12,397 nt of DNA from Minisyncoccota bacterium (GCA_028713795.1 JAQTNP010000023.1:1-12397); one strand, 5' to 3'. Positions 1-5,474 are shown, counted from the stretch's first letter. Numbers and translations: made by a program. Notes: generated by a model not told the origin, from the letters alone.

Positions 1-610
1 CATCGCCGAGCCCAATTGCCGCATCTCCGATGTTAGCCAGCACCATGGTAAAGATGCCTCCGGAGATTTCCTGGCTCACAAGCTTCAGAATCCCCCTTGG
101 AAGATGATCCTTAGGATTGCTGTCTTGCCCATTGACCAGGAATCGGCCATCAAGGGTCAGGATCATCCTCAGGCAGCCAGCAATCATGCTGGTGAGGACG
201 TCTTCTGACAGCATTCCTGATCCGAGAAACCCCAGGATGATATCCGTGCCTCCTGGAGCTTGAGTGACGGCGGTGGCAAAGCCGTTCGCGATCAAGGCAT
301 CTCTGCTCAGGCACAGCACTCCGTCTATCACAGTCAATGACTGTGCCAGAGAGAGATACTGCGCTTGCAAAGTGAGCGTGTCTTGAAACAGCAGTTGCTC
401 ACCGTCTTCGCCGCCGAACGCCTGCGCCAAGATGTTGACCATCCCGCTTCCGGTGATCGAGAGGTCAATGAAGAGGTTTCCATCAGCGTCCTCGTACACC
501 GTGAAGTCGTGAACTTCTTGGCCGTTCACCCAGAACCGCCAGTCGCTTGCGTCTGCCAGCAGGCAAAACGCAAAGACTGCAACCAGCCCAACTACCAGTT
601 CTCGCCGCAT
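1..610 (-). CDS. Secreted protein of unknown function, partial (runs off left edge)
   Basis: The reading frame is open for 203 codons from ATG at 608-610 to the window edge, so the C terminus is not seen. The start is fixed by a strong SD (TAAGGAGG at 616-623 on the minus strand, 5 nt before ATG). The protein begins MRRELVVGLVAVFAFCLLADA, a short basic head and a hydrophobic core typical of a Sec signal peptide. The rest has many Asp/Gly/Leu residues and no motif I recognise. The gene is GC-rich (33 of 60 bases at 421-480 are G or C), unlike the AT-rich genes further right. It has its own promoter just after the terminator of the candidate RNA at 704-830, so it is probably monocistronic. No family assignment is possible; export is inferred only from the N terminus. 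Confidence 0.8.
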   Translation of the reverse strand, partial: MRRELVVGLVAVFAFCLLADASDWRFWVNGQEVHDFTVYEDADGNLFIDLSITGSGMVNILAQAFGGEDGEQLLFQDTLTLQAQYLSLAQSLTVIDGVLCLSRDALIANGFATAVTQAPGGTDIILGFLGSGMLSEDVLTSMIAGCLRMILTLDGRFLVNGQDSNPKDHLPRGILKLVSQEISGGIFTMVLANIGDAAIGLGD

Positions 611-675
611 CTCCTCCTCCTTATACCTTACTAGTTCTCAACGAACCAACGAAAACGCAGAAACGACTGATTTAT

Positions 676-704
676 AGTTTATAACAAGAATTAGATTATG
701 TCAA
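676..704 (-). promoter_or_regulatory. Promoter for the left-edge secreted protein gene
   Basis: On the minus strand TTGACA (699-704) is followed after exactly 17 bp by TAAACT (676-681). The spacing is ideal for a housekeeping sigma factor. Transcription would start near 669 and give a leader of about 60 nt that includes the SD at 616-623. Confidence 0.7.
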
Positions 705-830
705 ATACATTAAAAAGAAAACCACCTTAAGTAAGGTGGAAAAGGTGCAAACTGATGTGCACCCGTGGCGGAGGCGGCACTACGGCTCTCGCAAGGATCG
801 TGCCGCCTCCCCCCTCAACGGGTGCTTGTA
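704..830 (-). ncRNA. Candidate structured small RNA 2
   Basis: This unit of about 125 nt lies between a -10 box and a strong terminator and has no ATG-started ORF. Its core is a long GC-rich hairpin: GCACCCGT (759-766) pairs with ACGGGTGC (818-825), and inside it GGAGGCGGCAC (770-780) pairs perfectly with GTGCCGCCTCC (800-810). A 19-nt apical loop (781-799) reads on the minus strand with CCTTGC, complementary to SD-like GCAAGG. A single-stranded TTGCACCTT precedes the terminator. The terminator at 903-928 separates it from the gene upstream, so it is not just a 3' UTR. It matches no RNA class I know: it lacks the SRP GGAAGGAAGCAG loop and the RNase P and tmRNA signatures. The unit is visible; its function is unknown. 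Confidence 0.5.
712..739 (-). terminator. Terminator of candidate RNA 704-830
   Basis: CCACCTTA (722-729) and TAAGGTGG (732-739) form an 8-bp perfect inverted repeat. On the minus strand it is followed by TTTTCTTTTT, a classic intrinsic terminator. There is no U-run on the plus side, so it works in the minus direction. Confidence 0.8.
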
Positions 831-836
831 AGTATT

Positions 837-842
837 ATTATA
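837..842 (-). promoter_or_regulatory. -10 box of candidate RNA 2
   Basis: TATAAT on the minus strand lies 11 nt before the first GC-rich segment. The -35 region (about 858-865) is pure A/T with no good TTGACA match, so the promoter is less certain than its neighbours. Confidence 0.45.
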
Positions 843-892
843 CATCATATTATTAAATATTAAAAATAAAAAACCTCTATTAAAGGATGTTG

Positions 893-928
893 AAAAGAAA
901 AGGCGGGAGGAGATTTCTCCCCTCCCGC
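893..928 (-). terminator. Terminator of secreted protein gene 955-1749
   Basis: GCGGGAGG (903-910) pairs with CCTCCCGC (921-928). The spacer can add a short AGA/TCT extension. On the minus strand the stem is followed by CTTTTCTTTTC. It lies 27 nt past the stop codon of the gene. Confidence 0.8.
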
Positions 929-954
929 ACAAGCGTAGTGCGCGTGATGTAGGT

Positions 955-1749
955 CTAGTTCCCAGCCGTCCACCAGTCCTTGATGGTCGCCGACCCGTCT
1001 TCCTGGGTCACTTGGACCATGTAGCTGGTGGCTCCAGTCGAAGATCCGTTCTCCCATGTCATCGCATGAGCGGCAAACGCCTGGACGAGGAAGATAGTGC
1101 TCGCACCAGACATCGTCGCCGAGTCGTTCTTGTAGCAGCCGGTCCATCCCTCGAGCGTGTACCCCGTTCCGTTCGCGCCGGAGTTCATGCACGTGATGGT
1201 ACCGGATCCGTTGCCCGAGATCTGCACGAGTCCCCAATCGGTTCCGTTCGTGATCTGGCGCAGGACGTAGAACGTCGTTCCCGACGCCTGCAACTGACCG
1301 TTCGCCTGGAATCCGTACTGGGAATCGATCATGCTTGCGTAGTTCATCGAGGTTCGTGCCGCAAGAGAAGCTGTGCCGTCGGAGCTGAAGACCTCCCAGA
1401 GCGAGATCTGCCCAGCGGGTCCGTACATTGGGACATAGCTTCCCAGTCGGTTGAGCTGCAGGGAGATCTGGCCGCCGTTCGTCGTCGTGCCGCGCAGCCA
1501 GGCCGTGACTGAGTCAACGTTGTACCCGTATGGATTGTTGTTCGCGTCGGTGCACTGTCCCGTAGCCGTGACGTTGTTTCCGGCTGCGAACAGATTCACG
1601 ATCGCGTCGTTGTCGGGCGTGAACGTCAACGAGCTCAGACCAGCGCCCGTGAAGGTCCAATCCACCACCGTCGCCTGCGCGAAGCTCGGAATCGCCCAAG
1701 CCACCGCGAGAACGAAGCACACCAAACTAATCACTAGGGCTCTTTTCAT
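955..1749 (-). CDS. Secreted protein of unknown function (264 aa)
   Basis: ATG at 1747-1749 is chosen because GAGGAGGG (1755-1762) lies 5 nt upstream and the protein then starts MKRALVISLVCFVLAVAWAI followed by PSFAQA, a clear Sec signal peptide with a probable cleavage site near residue 25. A GTG at 1822-1824 extends the frame but has no spaced SD. The mature part is rich in Gly, Ser, Thr and Asn, has three spaced Cys and many aromatic residues, and no transmembrane segment. It looks like an extracellular beta-rich domain, but I recognise no family. The gene is strongly GC-rich (39 of 60 bases at 1621-1680). It is monocistronic, with its own promoter, a leader of about 146 nt and its own terminator. 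The SD sits in a small hairpin, so translation may be gated. Confidence 0.85.
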   Translation of the reverse strand: MKRALVISLVCFVLAVAWAIPSFAQATVVDWTFTGAGLSSLTFTPDNDAIVNLFAAGNNVTATGQCTDANNNPYGYNVDSVTAWLRGTTTNGGQISLQLNRLGSYVPMYGPAGQISLWEVFSSDGTASLAARTSMNYASMIDSQYGFQANGQLQASGTTFYVLRQITNGTDWGLVQISGNGSGTITCMNSGANGTGYTLEGWTGCYKNDSATMSGASTIFLVQAFAAHAMTWENGSSTGATSYMVQVTQEDGSATIKDWWTAGN

Positions 1750-1751
1750 GC

Positions 1752-1769
1752 TATCCCTCCTCGGGGATA
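1752..1769 (-). promoter_or_regulatory. SD-containing hairpin upstream of secreted protein gene
   Basis: TATCCC and GGGATA (minus strand; plus 1764-1769 and 1752-1757) form a 6-bp stem. The loop, CGAGGA, holds the core of the ribosome binding site. This is visible in sequence; regulation by it is inferred. Confidence 0.45.
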
Positions 1770-1901
1770 CTGCTTTGTTGCTTGCCGAAACCTGTTCCGA
1801 CACCGCTGTCTTATACACGACCACCCCCTTATCTGTAGGATTCTATTGAAACGTGAAACACACGCACTGTGAAGGTACTGCTTACATCACTCAATATTAA
1901 A

Positions 1902-1930
1902 AGAGTATCATAGAGGTGGTATTTTGTCAA
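1902..1930 (-). promoter_or_regulatory. Promoter of secreted protein gene 955-1749
   Basis: On the minus strand a perfect TTGACA (1925-1930) is followed after 17 bp by TACTCT (1902-1907). It starts right after the U-run of the preceding terminator. The leader to the ATG would be about 146 nt, long for this window. Confidence 0.7.
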
Positions 1931-1934
1931 TAAT

Positions 1935-1966
1935 TTAAAAACAGAAAACCGCTTCATAGGAAGCGG
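1935..1966 (-). terminator. Terminator of candidate RNA 1936-2077
   Basis: CCGCTTC (1949-1955), a 4-nt loop and GAAGCGG (1960-1966) form a strong hairpin. On the minus strand it is followed by TTTTCTGTTTTT. Confidence 0.85.
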
Positions 1967-2077
1967 CGCTTTCAATGAGCATAAGGCGCGAGAAGGTGCA
2001 AGTTTCGGGGGGGACAGCGTCCGGAACACCATCCCCCCGACCGGTGTGGTGGTTCTGCAAGGAGGTTAGTAGAAGTA
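1936..2077 (-). ncRNA. Candidate structured small RNA 1 with anti-SD segment
   Basis: This unit of about 140 nt has a near-consensus promoter and a strong terminator. The only ORF that fits (from ATG at 2030-2032) has no SD and reads straight through the terminator, so a protein is unlikely. Near the 5' end the minus strand reads CTAACCTCCTTGC (2057-2069), which resembles the anti-SD end of 16S rRNA and is predicted single-stranded. Next comes a hairpin of TCGGGGGG with CCCCCCGA (2005-2013 with 2032-2040), then an unpaired stretch with TTGCACCTT, then the terminator. Order and short motifs are shared with the candidate RNA at 704-830. It matches no RNA class I know. The anti-SD segment suggests translational control, which is inference. 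Confidence 0.55.
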
Positions 2078-2082
2078 CCTTT

Positions 2083-2110
2083 ATTATATCACTAGACAAA
2101 ATGTAGTCAA
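2083..2110 (-). promoter_or_regulatory. Promoter of candidate RNA 1
   Basis: On the minus strand TTGACT (2105-2110), a 16-bp spacer and a perfect TATAAT (2083-2088) preceded by TGA (extended -10). Among the strongest promoters in the window. Transcription should start near 2076. Confidence 0.75.
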
Positions 2111-2144
2111 ATTAAAAAACGGCTCATTTTGATCTGAGCCGTTT
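2111..2144 (-). terminator. Terminator of HD-domain gene
   Basis: AAACGGCTCA (2117-2126) and TGAGCCGTTT (2135-2144) form a 10-bp perfect stem. On the minus strand it runs into TTTTTTAATTT. The promoter of candidate RNA 1 begins immediately after it. Confidence 0.85.
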
Positions 2145-2164
2145 AATATAAATTCTTAATATAT

Positions 2165-2827
2165 CTACAAAAGCTTAAAATTATTGATAACCAGCCCGAA
2201 TTTATACCCTAAAAACTTAGCCGCATTCATACAGAATATCATTCTAGCTGTAAAAATCTGGAAATATTCTATTACAGGCACAAAATTAGTGTCTATTTTA
2301 AGCTTTAAGGTAATATTCTTTTTCTTCCTATTAACAACAATATCAGATTCCTTGGTTGCATAATTTACCCTGTCATGTATATCTCCCTTTATCTTCTCCA
2401 TCCGTTTTTCTAAAACACGGGATCTTCTGACATCTGACTTGTCAGCCAGAATCAAAACTGCAGCAATGGGATTACAAATGCTCATTTCTTCCTTGTCATG
2501 ATTAGATATTGCCTGAGAAATCAAGCATAGTTCTTTTGGAGCCATCTTTTCATGAAAAATCTGATGAAAAAGCAGGGCTCCGAAATAGTGATGATGGCTG
2601 CGGCTTAAAAAGCTTCCCATATCATGGCAATATCCGGCAATGGCGCATAGTTCCTGGTCTTTTAAACTCATTCCCATTTGCCTGGCAATGCTTCTAGCCC
2701 TTTCTGAAACCAAACTGACATGGTTAATCCCATGATCAGTATATTCAGAAGCCAGAAGAGCAAGCTGGCTCTGGTTGATAAACTCTGTTACTTCTTTGTT
2801 TTGTTTTATTTCATTTAAGGTAATCAT
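2165..2827 (-). CDS. HD-domain phosphohydrolase
   Basis: A 220-residue protein with an HD-superfamily metal site: H36 (in DHGINHV), the H68-D69 doublet (AGYCHDMG), H110 (ISNHD) and probably D129 (ILADKSD). HD proteins are metal-dependent phosphohydrolases, often acting on nucleotides or nucleotide second messengers; the substrate here cannot be told. The last 75 residues or so hold no motif I know. There is no signal peptide, so it should be cytoplasmic. ATG at 2825-2827 is preferred: TATAAT (2834-2839) ends exactly 6 nt before it, which predicts a leaderless mRNA. The TTG five codons earlier overlaps that -10 box. The gene is AT-rich, monocistronic and divergent from the YdcF-like gene. Confidence 0.85.
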   Translation of the reverse strand: MITLNEIKQNKEVTEFINQSQLALLASEYTDHGINHVSLVSERARSIARQMGMSLKDQELCAIAGYCHDMGSFLSRSHHHYFGALLFHQIFHEKMAPKELCLISQAISNHDKEEMSICNPIAAVLILADKSDVRRSRVLEKRMEKIKGDIHDRVNYATKESDIVVNRKKKNITLKLKIDTNFVPVIEYFQIFTARMIFCMNAAKFLGYKFGLVINNFKLL

Positions 2828-2833
2828 ACTTAT

Positions 2834-2839
2834 ATTATA
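2834..2839 (-). promoter_or_regulatory. -10 box of HD-domain gene, leaderless arrangement
   Basis: TATAAT on the minus strand is separated by 6 nt from the ATG at 2825-2827. A start at the usual distance from a -10 box falls on or next to the A of ATG. No SD is present and the -35 region is weak. Confidence 0.55.
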
Positions 2840-2868
2840 CAAAACAATCTGAATCAGAAAAAGACATG

Positions 2869-2897
2869 TTGACCAGAAAGGATAATAAAGATAATAT
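2869..2897 (+). promoter_or_regulatory. Promoter of YdcF-like gene
   Basis: TTGACC (2869-2874), a 17-bp spacer and TAATAT (2892-2897) on the plus strand. The leader would be about 25 nt and include AAGGAG at 2914-2919. Confidence 0.65.
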
Positions 2898-2929
2898 TAT
2901 ACATTCGCTCATTAAGGAGAGTGATCACA

Positions 2930-3589
2930 TTGTCCCCAAGGGTAATCTCGGAGTATCTGGCAGATCTGGTATACCTGTCAGCTCCACCCTATACCAGATG
3001 GATTGAGTACATGTTTCCTGCTAGACTAGCAGTCATAGTCCAAGCCGGAGATGACTCTCGGCTGGAGCTCGCCCTGAAAACCATCAAGAAGCTGGGTCCG
3101 AACAAAGATCCTCTGCTGATCGTCAGCGGAGGAAGCAGCAACAATCAAACGCTGTTGGCGCGGATGAAAGAGCATCCTTTCAGCTTCGCGCCAGATCTGG
3201 CAAAAATGGTTCCTAGTATCTATAAAAAGCTAGGAATCAAAGAACCGAAGGTGATTGTCGAGCCGCACGCTTCCAACACCAAAGAATGCGCACAGCTCGT
3301 GTTGCCAATCCTGTTTTCTAGTCGGATCAGCGCAGCAATCATTGCCATGACTCCACAGCACATGTTGCGCTCCCTGCTGACATTCCGCAAGTGGTTCGAC
3401 GGACACGGCGGGCAGAGTATTGTGCTGCTCACGGCTGTATCTGATCTGGGGCGGATAACTTCTCCAGAGATGCAAGAAGACATCGACGGAGAGTTGGATC
3501 GCATCGTCAGGTACTCAAAACAAGGAGACTGCTACCCAGATATGAAAACTGCCGTGGAAGAAAACCCGGAAGTGTGGACGCTTTTCTGA
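2930..3589 (+). CDS. YdcF/ElyC-like DUF218 protein
   Basis: A 219-residue protein with the DUF218 pattern: a hydrophobic strand AVIVQAG, then IVSGG (64-68), then IVEPHASNTKECA (E111, N116, T117) and TPQHMLR (T141, H144, R147). DUF218 proteins have a Rossmann-like fold; ElyC/SanA relatives affect the cell envelope, but those carry membrane anchors and this one has none, so it is probably cytoplasmic. The biochemical role is unknown. I prefer TTG at 2930: AAGGAG (2914-2919) is only 1 nt from the GTG at 2921 but about 10 nt from the TTG. The SD region TAAGGAGAGTGATC is close to the full complement of the 16S 3' end. The gene is GC-rich against AT-rich neighbours on both sides, with its own promoter and terminator. 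Confidence 0.8.
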   Translation: MSPRVISEYLADLVYLSAPPYTRWIEYMFPARLAVIVQAGDDSRLELALKTIKKLGPNKDPLLIVSGGSSNNQTLLARMKEHPFSFAPDLAKMVPSIYKKLGIKEPKVIVEPHASNTKECAQLVLPILFSSRISAAIIAMTPQHMLRSLLTFRKWFDGHGGQSIVLLTAVSDLGRITSPEMQEDIDGELDRIVRYSKQGDCYPDMKTAVEENPEVWTLF

Positions 3590-3598
3590 ATTCGTTGC

Positions 3599-3632
3599 CC
3601 CCTCGGTCGTATGGCCGAGGGGTGCTTTATTC
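3599..3632 (+). terminator. Terminator of YdcF-like gene
   Basis: CCCCTCGG (3599-3606), an 8-nt loop and CCGAGGGG (3615-3622), followed on the plus strand by TGCTTTATTCTT. It may also serve the converging gene that ends at 3633, but there is no U-run on the minus side. Confidence 0.75.
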
Positions 3633-4268
3633 TTACTTCCCCCTTATCTTCCTCACAATACTCAAAATTACAATCAAAATCCCTTGAATTAATATATTTA
3701 AGAGGATAAGAAAGATAGCTAATAAACTAATATTTATCAAAACTGGCCATTTTACAAAAAGAAGCAGAATTAAAACAAACCAAACGTGTTTTAAATCCTC
3801 TAATGATGGCCCTATCATTGCTCCCATATTAAAGGATAACAAAATCATTACCCACAACTGCCAATCAAGAATGCCTATCCCAGAAAAAATAGTTAAGAAA
3901 TCTTTGAAATTGGAGGGAACTGTAAAGTAGTTAGACAAACAAAATCTATTGATGGCATAAAGGAAAGCCATTCCTCCTATTATTGGGGCCAGAGATATTA
4001 ATGCTTGCCCTATTATAGGTATCCTTGATTTAGAATGAACAATCCCCGGTTTTTTAGAAAAGATGCTTATTTTAGAAACCCTGGCTCCAGTTAAAATACA
4101 TAATATTATATGAGACAATTCATGGATAAGAGTACCTATGTAGTATAAAAATCTAATTATTGAAGAATTAAGATATTTCCAATTCAACCAATTACTAATA
4201 TATCCCAATAGGGCGATGATAATAATTAAAATACCTAAATTTATATAATTATCGGCTACTATTGACAT
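3633..4268 (-). CDS. M50-like integral membrane metalloprotease
   Basis: A 211-residue, very hydrophobic protein with about five or six membrane segments. The zinc motif HELSH (49-53) lies in GTLIHELSHIIL, followed by a conserved-looking SLAPIIGG (92-99) and, near the end of a later segment, GPSLEDLKHVW (153-163). This order (HExxH, then APxxGG, then PSxxD) fits the M50B-like peptidase group. E50 would be the general base and H49/H53 zinc ligands, with D158 a plausible third ligand. Such proteases cut substrates in or near the membrane; the substrate here is unknown. ATG at 4266-4268 has no SD; a TATTAT-like -10 lies about 20 nt upstream. The gene is AT-rich. Confidence 0.75.
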   Translation of the reverse strand: MSIVADNYINLGILIIIIALLGYISNWLNWKYLNSSIIRFLYYIGTLIHELSHIILCILTGARVSKISIFSKKPGIVHSKSRIPIIGQALISLAPIIGGMAFLYAINRFCLSNYFTVPSNFKDFLTIFSGIGILDWQLWVMILLSFNMGAMIGPSLEDLKHVWFVLILLLFVKWPVLINISLLAIFLILLNILIQGILIVILSIVRKIRGK

Positions 4269-4306
4269 TGTTTTGGTTAAGATGATAATATGTAAATACT
4301 AAACGT

Positions 4307-4340
4307 GGAACGGATATCTCGTATGTCCGTTCCGTTTGTT
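4307..4340. terminator. Terminator-like hairpin between NYN and M50-like genes
   Basis: GGAACGGA (4307-4314) pairs with TCCGTTCC (4326-4333). The run GTTTGTTTTTATT follows it on the plus strand, while the minus side has only a broken T-rich stretch (ACGTTTAGTATTT). By position it should end the minus-strand NYN gene (stop at 4342), but the better U-run points the other way. Confidence 0.6.
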
Positions 4341-4341
4341 T

Positions 4342-4965
4342 TTATTGGAATCTTATATATTTTTCAAGACGAATAAAATCTCTGAAATTACTGCCGGCGA
4401 ATTGTTTAATTTCTTTTGCAGCGCGGGGTCCGCGCGCAAGAATAATGATTTCTTTTCCATCGTTTTTTAAATATTTTAAAACCGGCAAGAAATCCCCGTC
4501 TCCAGATAAAATGACAGCCCTATCAAATTCATCCTTGTCTTTCATGAGATAAAATGCCATATCAACATCACAATTGGCTTTCCTTTTTATACTACCATCT
4601 TCCTGCTCATATATTTTTACAGGTTTAAGATGCAATTCGTAACCAAATTTTTCTAATTTTAAATAGAAGCGCGCCCTTTTCAGATGACGATTTAACAGTG
4701 ATAGACCGAAACTGTCAGGTGCGTTACTATAACTATTGATTAAATTAGACAGGTATCTCTCTAATTTAATCGCAGAGATTGTTTCATTTCTTAAGTAATC
4801 AAACTTAAATTTGTATATTTCAATTCCTCCAAAATATAAAATCATTGATACTTTATATTTATCTTTCAAATAAGTATATAATTTTTGATAATCTATCTTC
4901 CAACCTAAACTTTTTTCTCCGCCATAAAAAAGATTGGAAGCGTCGACAAAGGCAATGCTTCTCAT
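4342..4965 (-). CDS. NYN-domain (LabA/DUF88-like) putative ribonuclease
   Basis: A 207-residue protein with the acidic signature of the NYN domain (PIN-like fold): D8 and N11 in AFVDASNLF, D133 and D135 in CDVDMAFYLM, and D156/D158 in LSGDGDFLPVL. Known members are metal-dependent RNases, and LabA-type proteins affect RNA turnover or gene expression. The lysine-rich middle (60-130) could contact RNA. There is no signal peptide, so it should be cytoplasmic. ATG at 4963-4965 follows an extended -10 box by 6 nt, predicting a leaderless transcript; no SD is present. AT-rich: 10 of 60 bases at 4801-4860 are G or C. All key acidic residues are present, so it should be active. Confidence 0.85.
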   Translation of the reverse strand: MRSIAFVDASNLFYGGEKSLGWKIDYQKLYTYLKDKYKVSMILYFGGIEIYKFKFDYLRNETISAIKLERYLSNLINSYSNAPDSFGLSLLNRHLKRARFYLKLEKFGYELHLKPVKIYEQEDGSIKRKANCDVDMAFYLMKDKDEFDRAVILSGDGDFLPVLKYLKNDGKEIIILARGPRAAKEIKQFAGSNFRDFIRLEKYIRFQ

Positions 4966-4971
4966 GCTTTT

Positions 4972-4980
4972 ATTATATCA
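4972..4980 (-). promoter_or_regulatory. Extended -10 promoter of NYN gene, leaderless arrangement
   Basis: TGATATAAT on the minus strand (TG-N-TATAAT), with the hexamer at 4972-4977, ends 6 nt before the ATG. The expected start is the A of ATG itself. No -35 match is visible. Confidence 0.6.
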
Positions 4981-5072
4981 TAAATCCTTCGGATACTTCT
5001 GATGTATTGTTTCTTTAGTTTTGAGCATTTCTTATTTGCTACAATATCCTAAAAGGACAATATACCCAAACT

Positions 5073-5100
5073 CATAGATTTATTGTAGTAAAAATCTATG
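5073..5100. repeat. AT-rich 9-bp inverted repeat
   Basis: CATAGATTT (5073-5081) and AAATCTATG (5092-5100) with a 10-nt spacer, between the NYN promoter and the zinc-ribbon gene terminator. It could be an operator or an extra weak terminator arm; nothing decides between them. Confidence 0.35.
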
Positions 5101-5101
5101 A

Positions 5102-5133
5102 TAAAAAGAAAACGGGACGACCTCAGTCGTCCC
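5102..5133 (-). terminator. Terminator of zinc-ribbon gene
   Basis: GGGACGAC (5114-5121), loop CTCA and GTCGTCCC (5126-5133), followed on the minus strand by GTTTTCTTTTTAT. A strong intrinsic terminator. Confidence 0.85.
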
Positions 5134-5156
5134 CACATACAGATTCCTCCTTTGAC

Positions 5157-5444
5157 TCACTGTGAAAGAACTTCCAACCGCCCCATCCACCTTCCAGTGA
5201 CTGGATGGTACCTCCAATATTGCGGCTGAAGATCAACTGTTCCATCCCAGTTGATTATTCGGACCCGGCATCCAGGATTCAGGCAATATGCTTCGTGAGG
5301 ACCAGTCCTTTCGATTGAATCCACGCCGCATTTCGGACAGTGCCTGAACCTCTTGAAACCTTGCCCCAGCCTCAGCTTACCTCTCTCGTCATGCACGAAG
5401 GTCAGAACTTGCCCTCCGTGATAGGTGACTTTACATCCAATCAT
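5157..5444 (-). CDS. Small zinc-ribbon protein of unknown function (95 aa)
   Basis: The protein has a four-cysteine ribbon: HCPKCG (C36, C39) and YCLNPGC (C54, C59), the pattern CX2C-X14-CX4C expected to bind one zinc. It is flanked by beta-like stretches and ends in a Trp/Tyr-rich segment (residues 66-88). I recognise no family. Zinc ribbons of this size often bind nucleic acids or proteins, but that is not shown here. ATG at 5442-5444 is chosen because AAGGAGG lies 8 nt upstream; an in-frame ATG at 5490-5492 lies upstream of the -10 box and is not transcribed. The gene is GC-richer than its neighbours and monocistronic. Its SD region GCAAGGAGGTTAG (plus 5449-5461) is perfectly complementary to the candidate RNA at 1936-2077. 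Confidence 0.8.
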   Translation of the reverse strand: MIGCKVTYHGGQVLTFVHDERGKLRLGQGFKRFRHCPKCGVDSIERTGPHEAYCLNPGCRVRIINWDGTVDLQPQYWRYHPVTGRWMGRLEVLSQ

Positions 5445-5474
5445 AGTTCTAACCTCCTTGCGGTAAGATAAAGA

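Noticed and set aside
365..634. Plus-strand frame of 89 codons at the left
   Set aside because: Antisense to the signal-peptide gene with a strong SD; no start signals of its own.
860..1720. Other long frames inside the secreted protein gene (for example 1012-1512 plus and 860-1237 minus)
   Set aside because: Shadows of a GC-rich gene; no SD or signal, while the real frame has both.
1829..2032. 67-codon minus-strand frame inside candidate RNA 1 and the next promoter
   Set aside because: No SD, reads through a strong terminator and the promoter of the next gene, composition not protein-like.
2059..2070. Plus-strand AAGGAGG as a ribosome binding site
   Set aside because: No start codon follows at a usable distance on the plus strand; the segment makes sense as anti-SD on the minus strand.
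704..2077. SRP (4.5S) or 6S RNA identity for the two candidate RNAs
   Set aside because: SRP loop GGAAGGAAGCAG is absent, and the ends do not pair into the closing stem of 6S RNA.
2921..2923. GTG start for the YdcF-like gene
   Set aside because: Only 1 nt after the SD; the in-frame TTG at 2930 has proper spacing.
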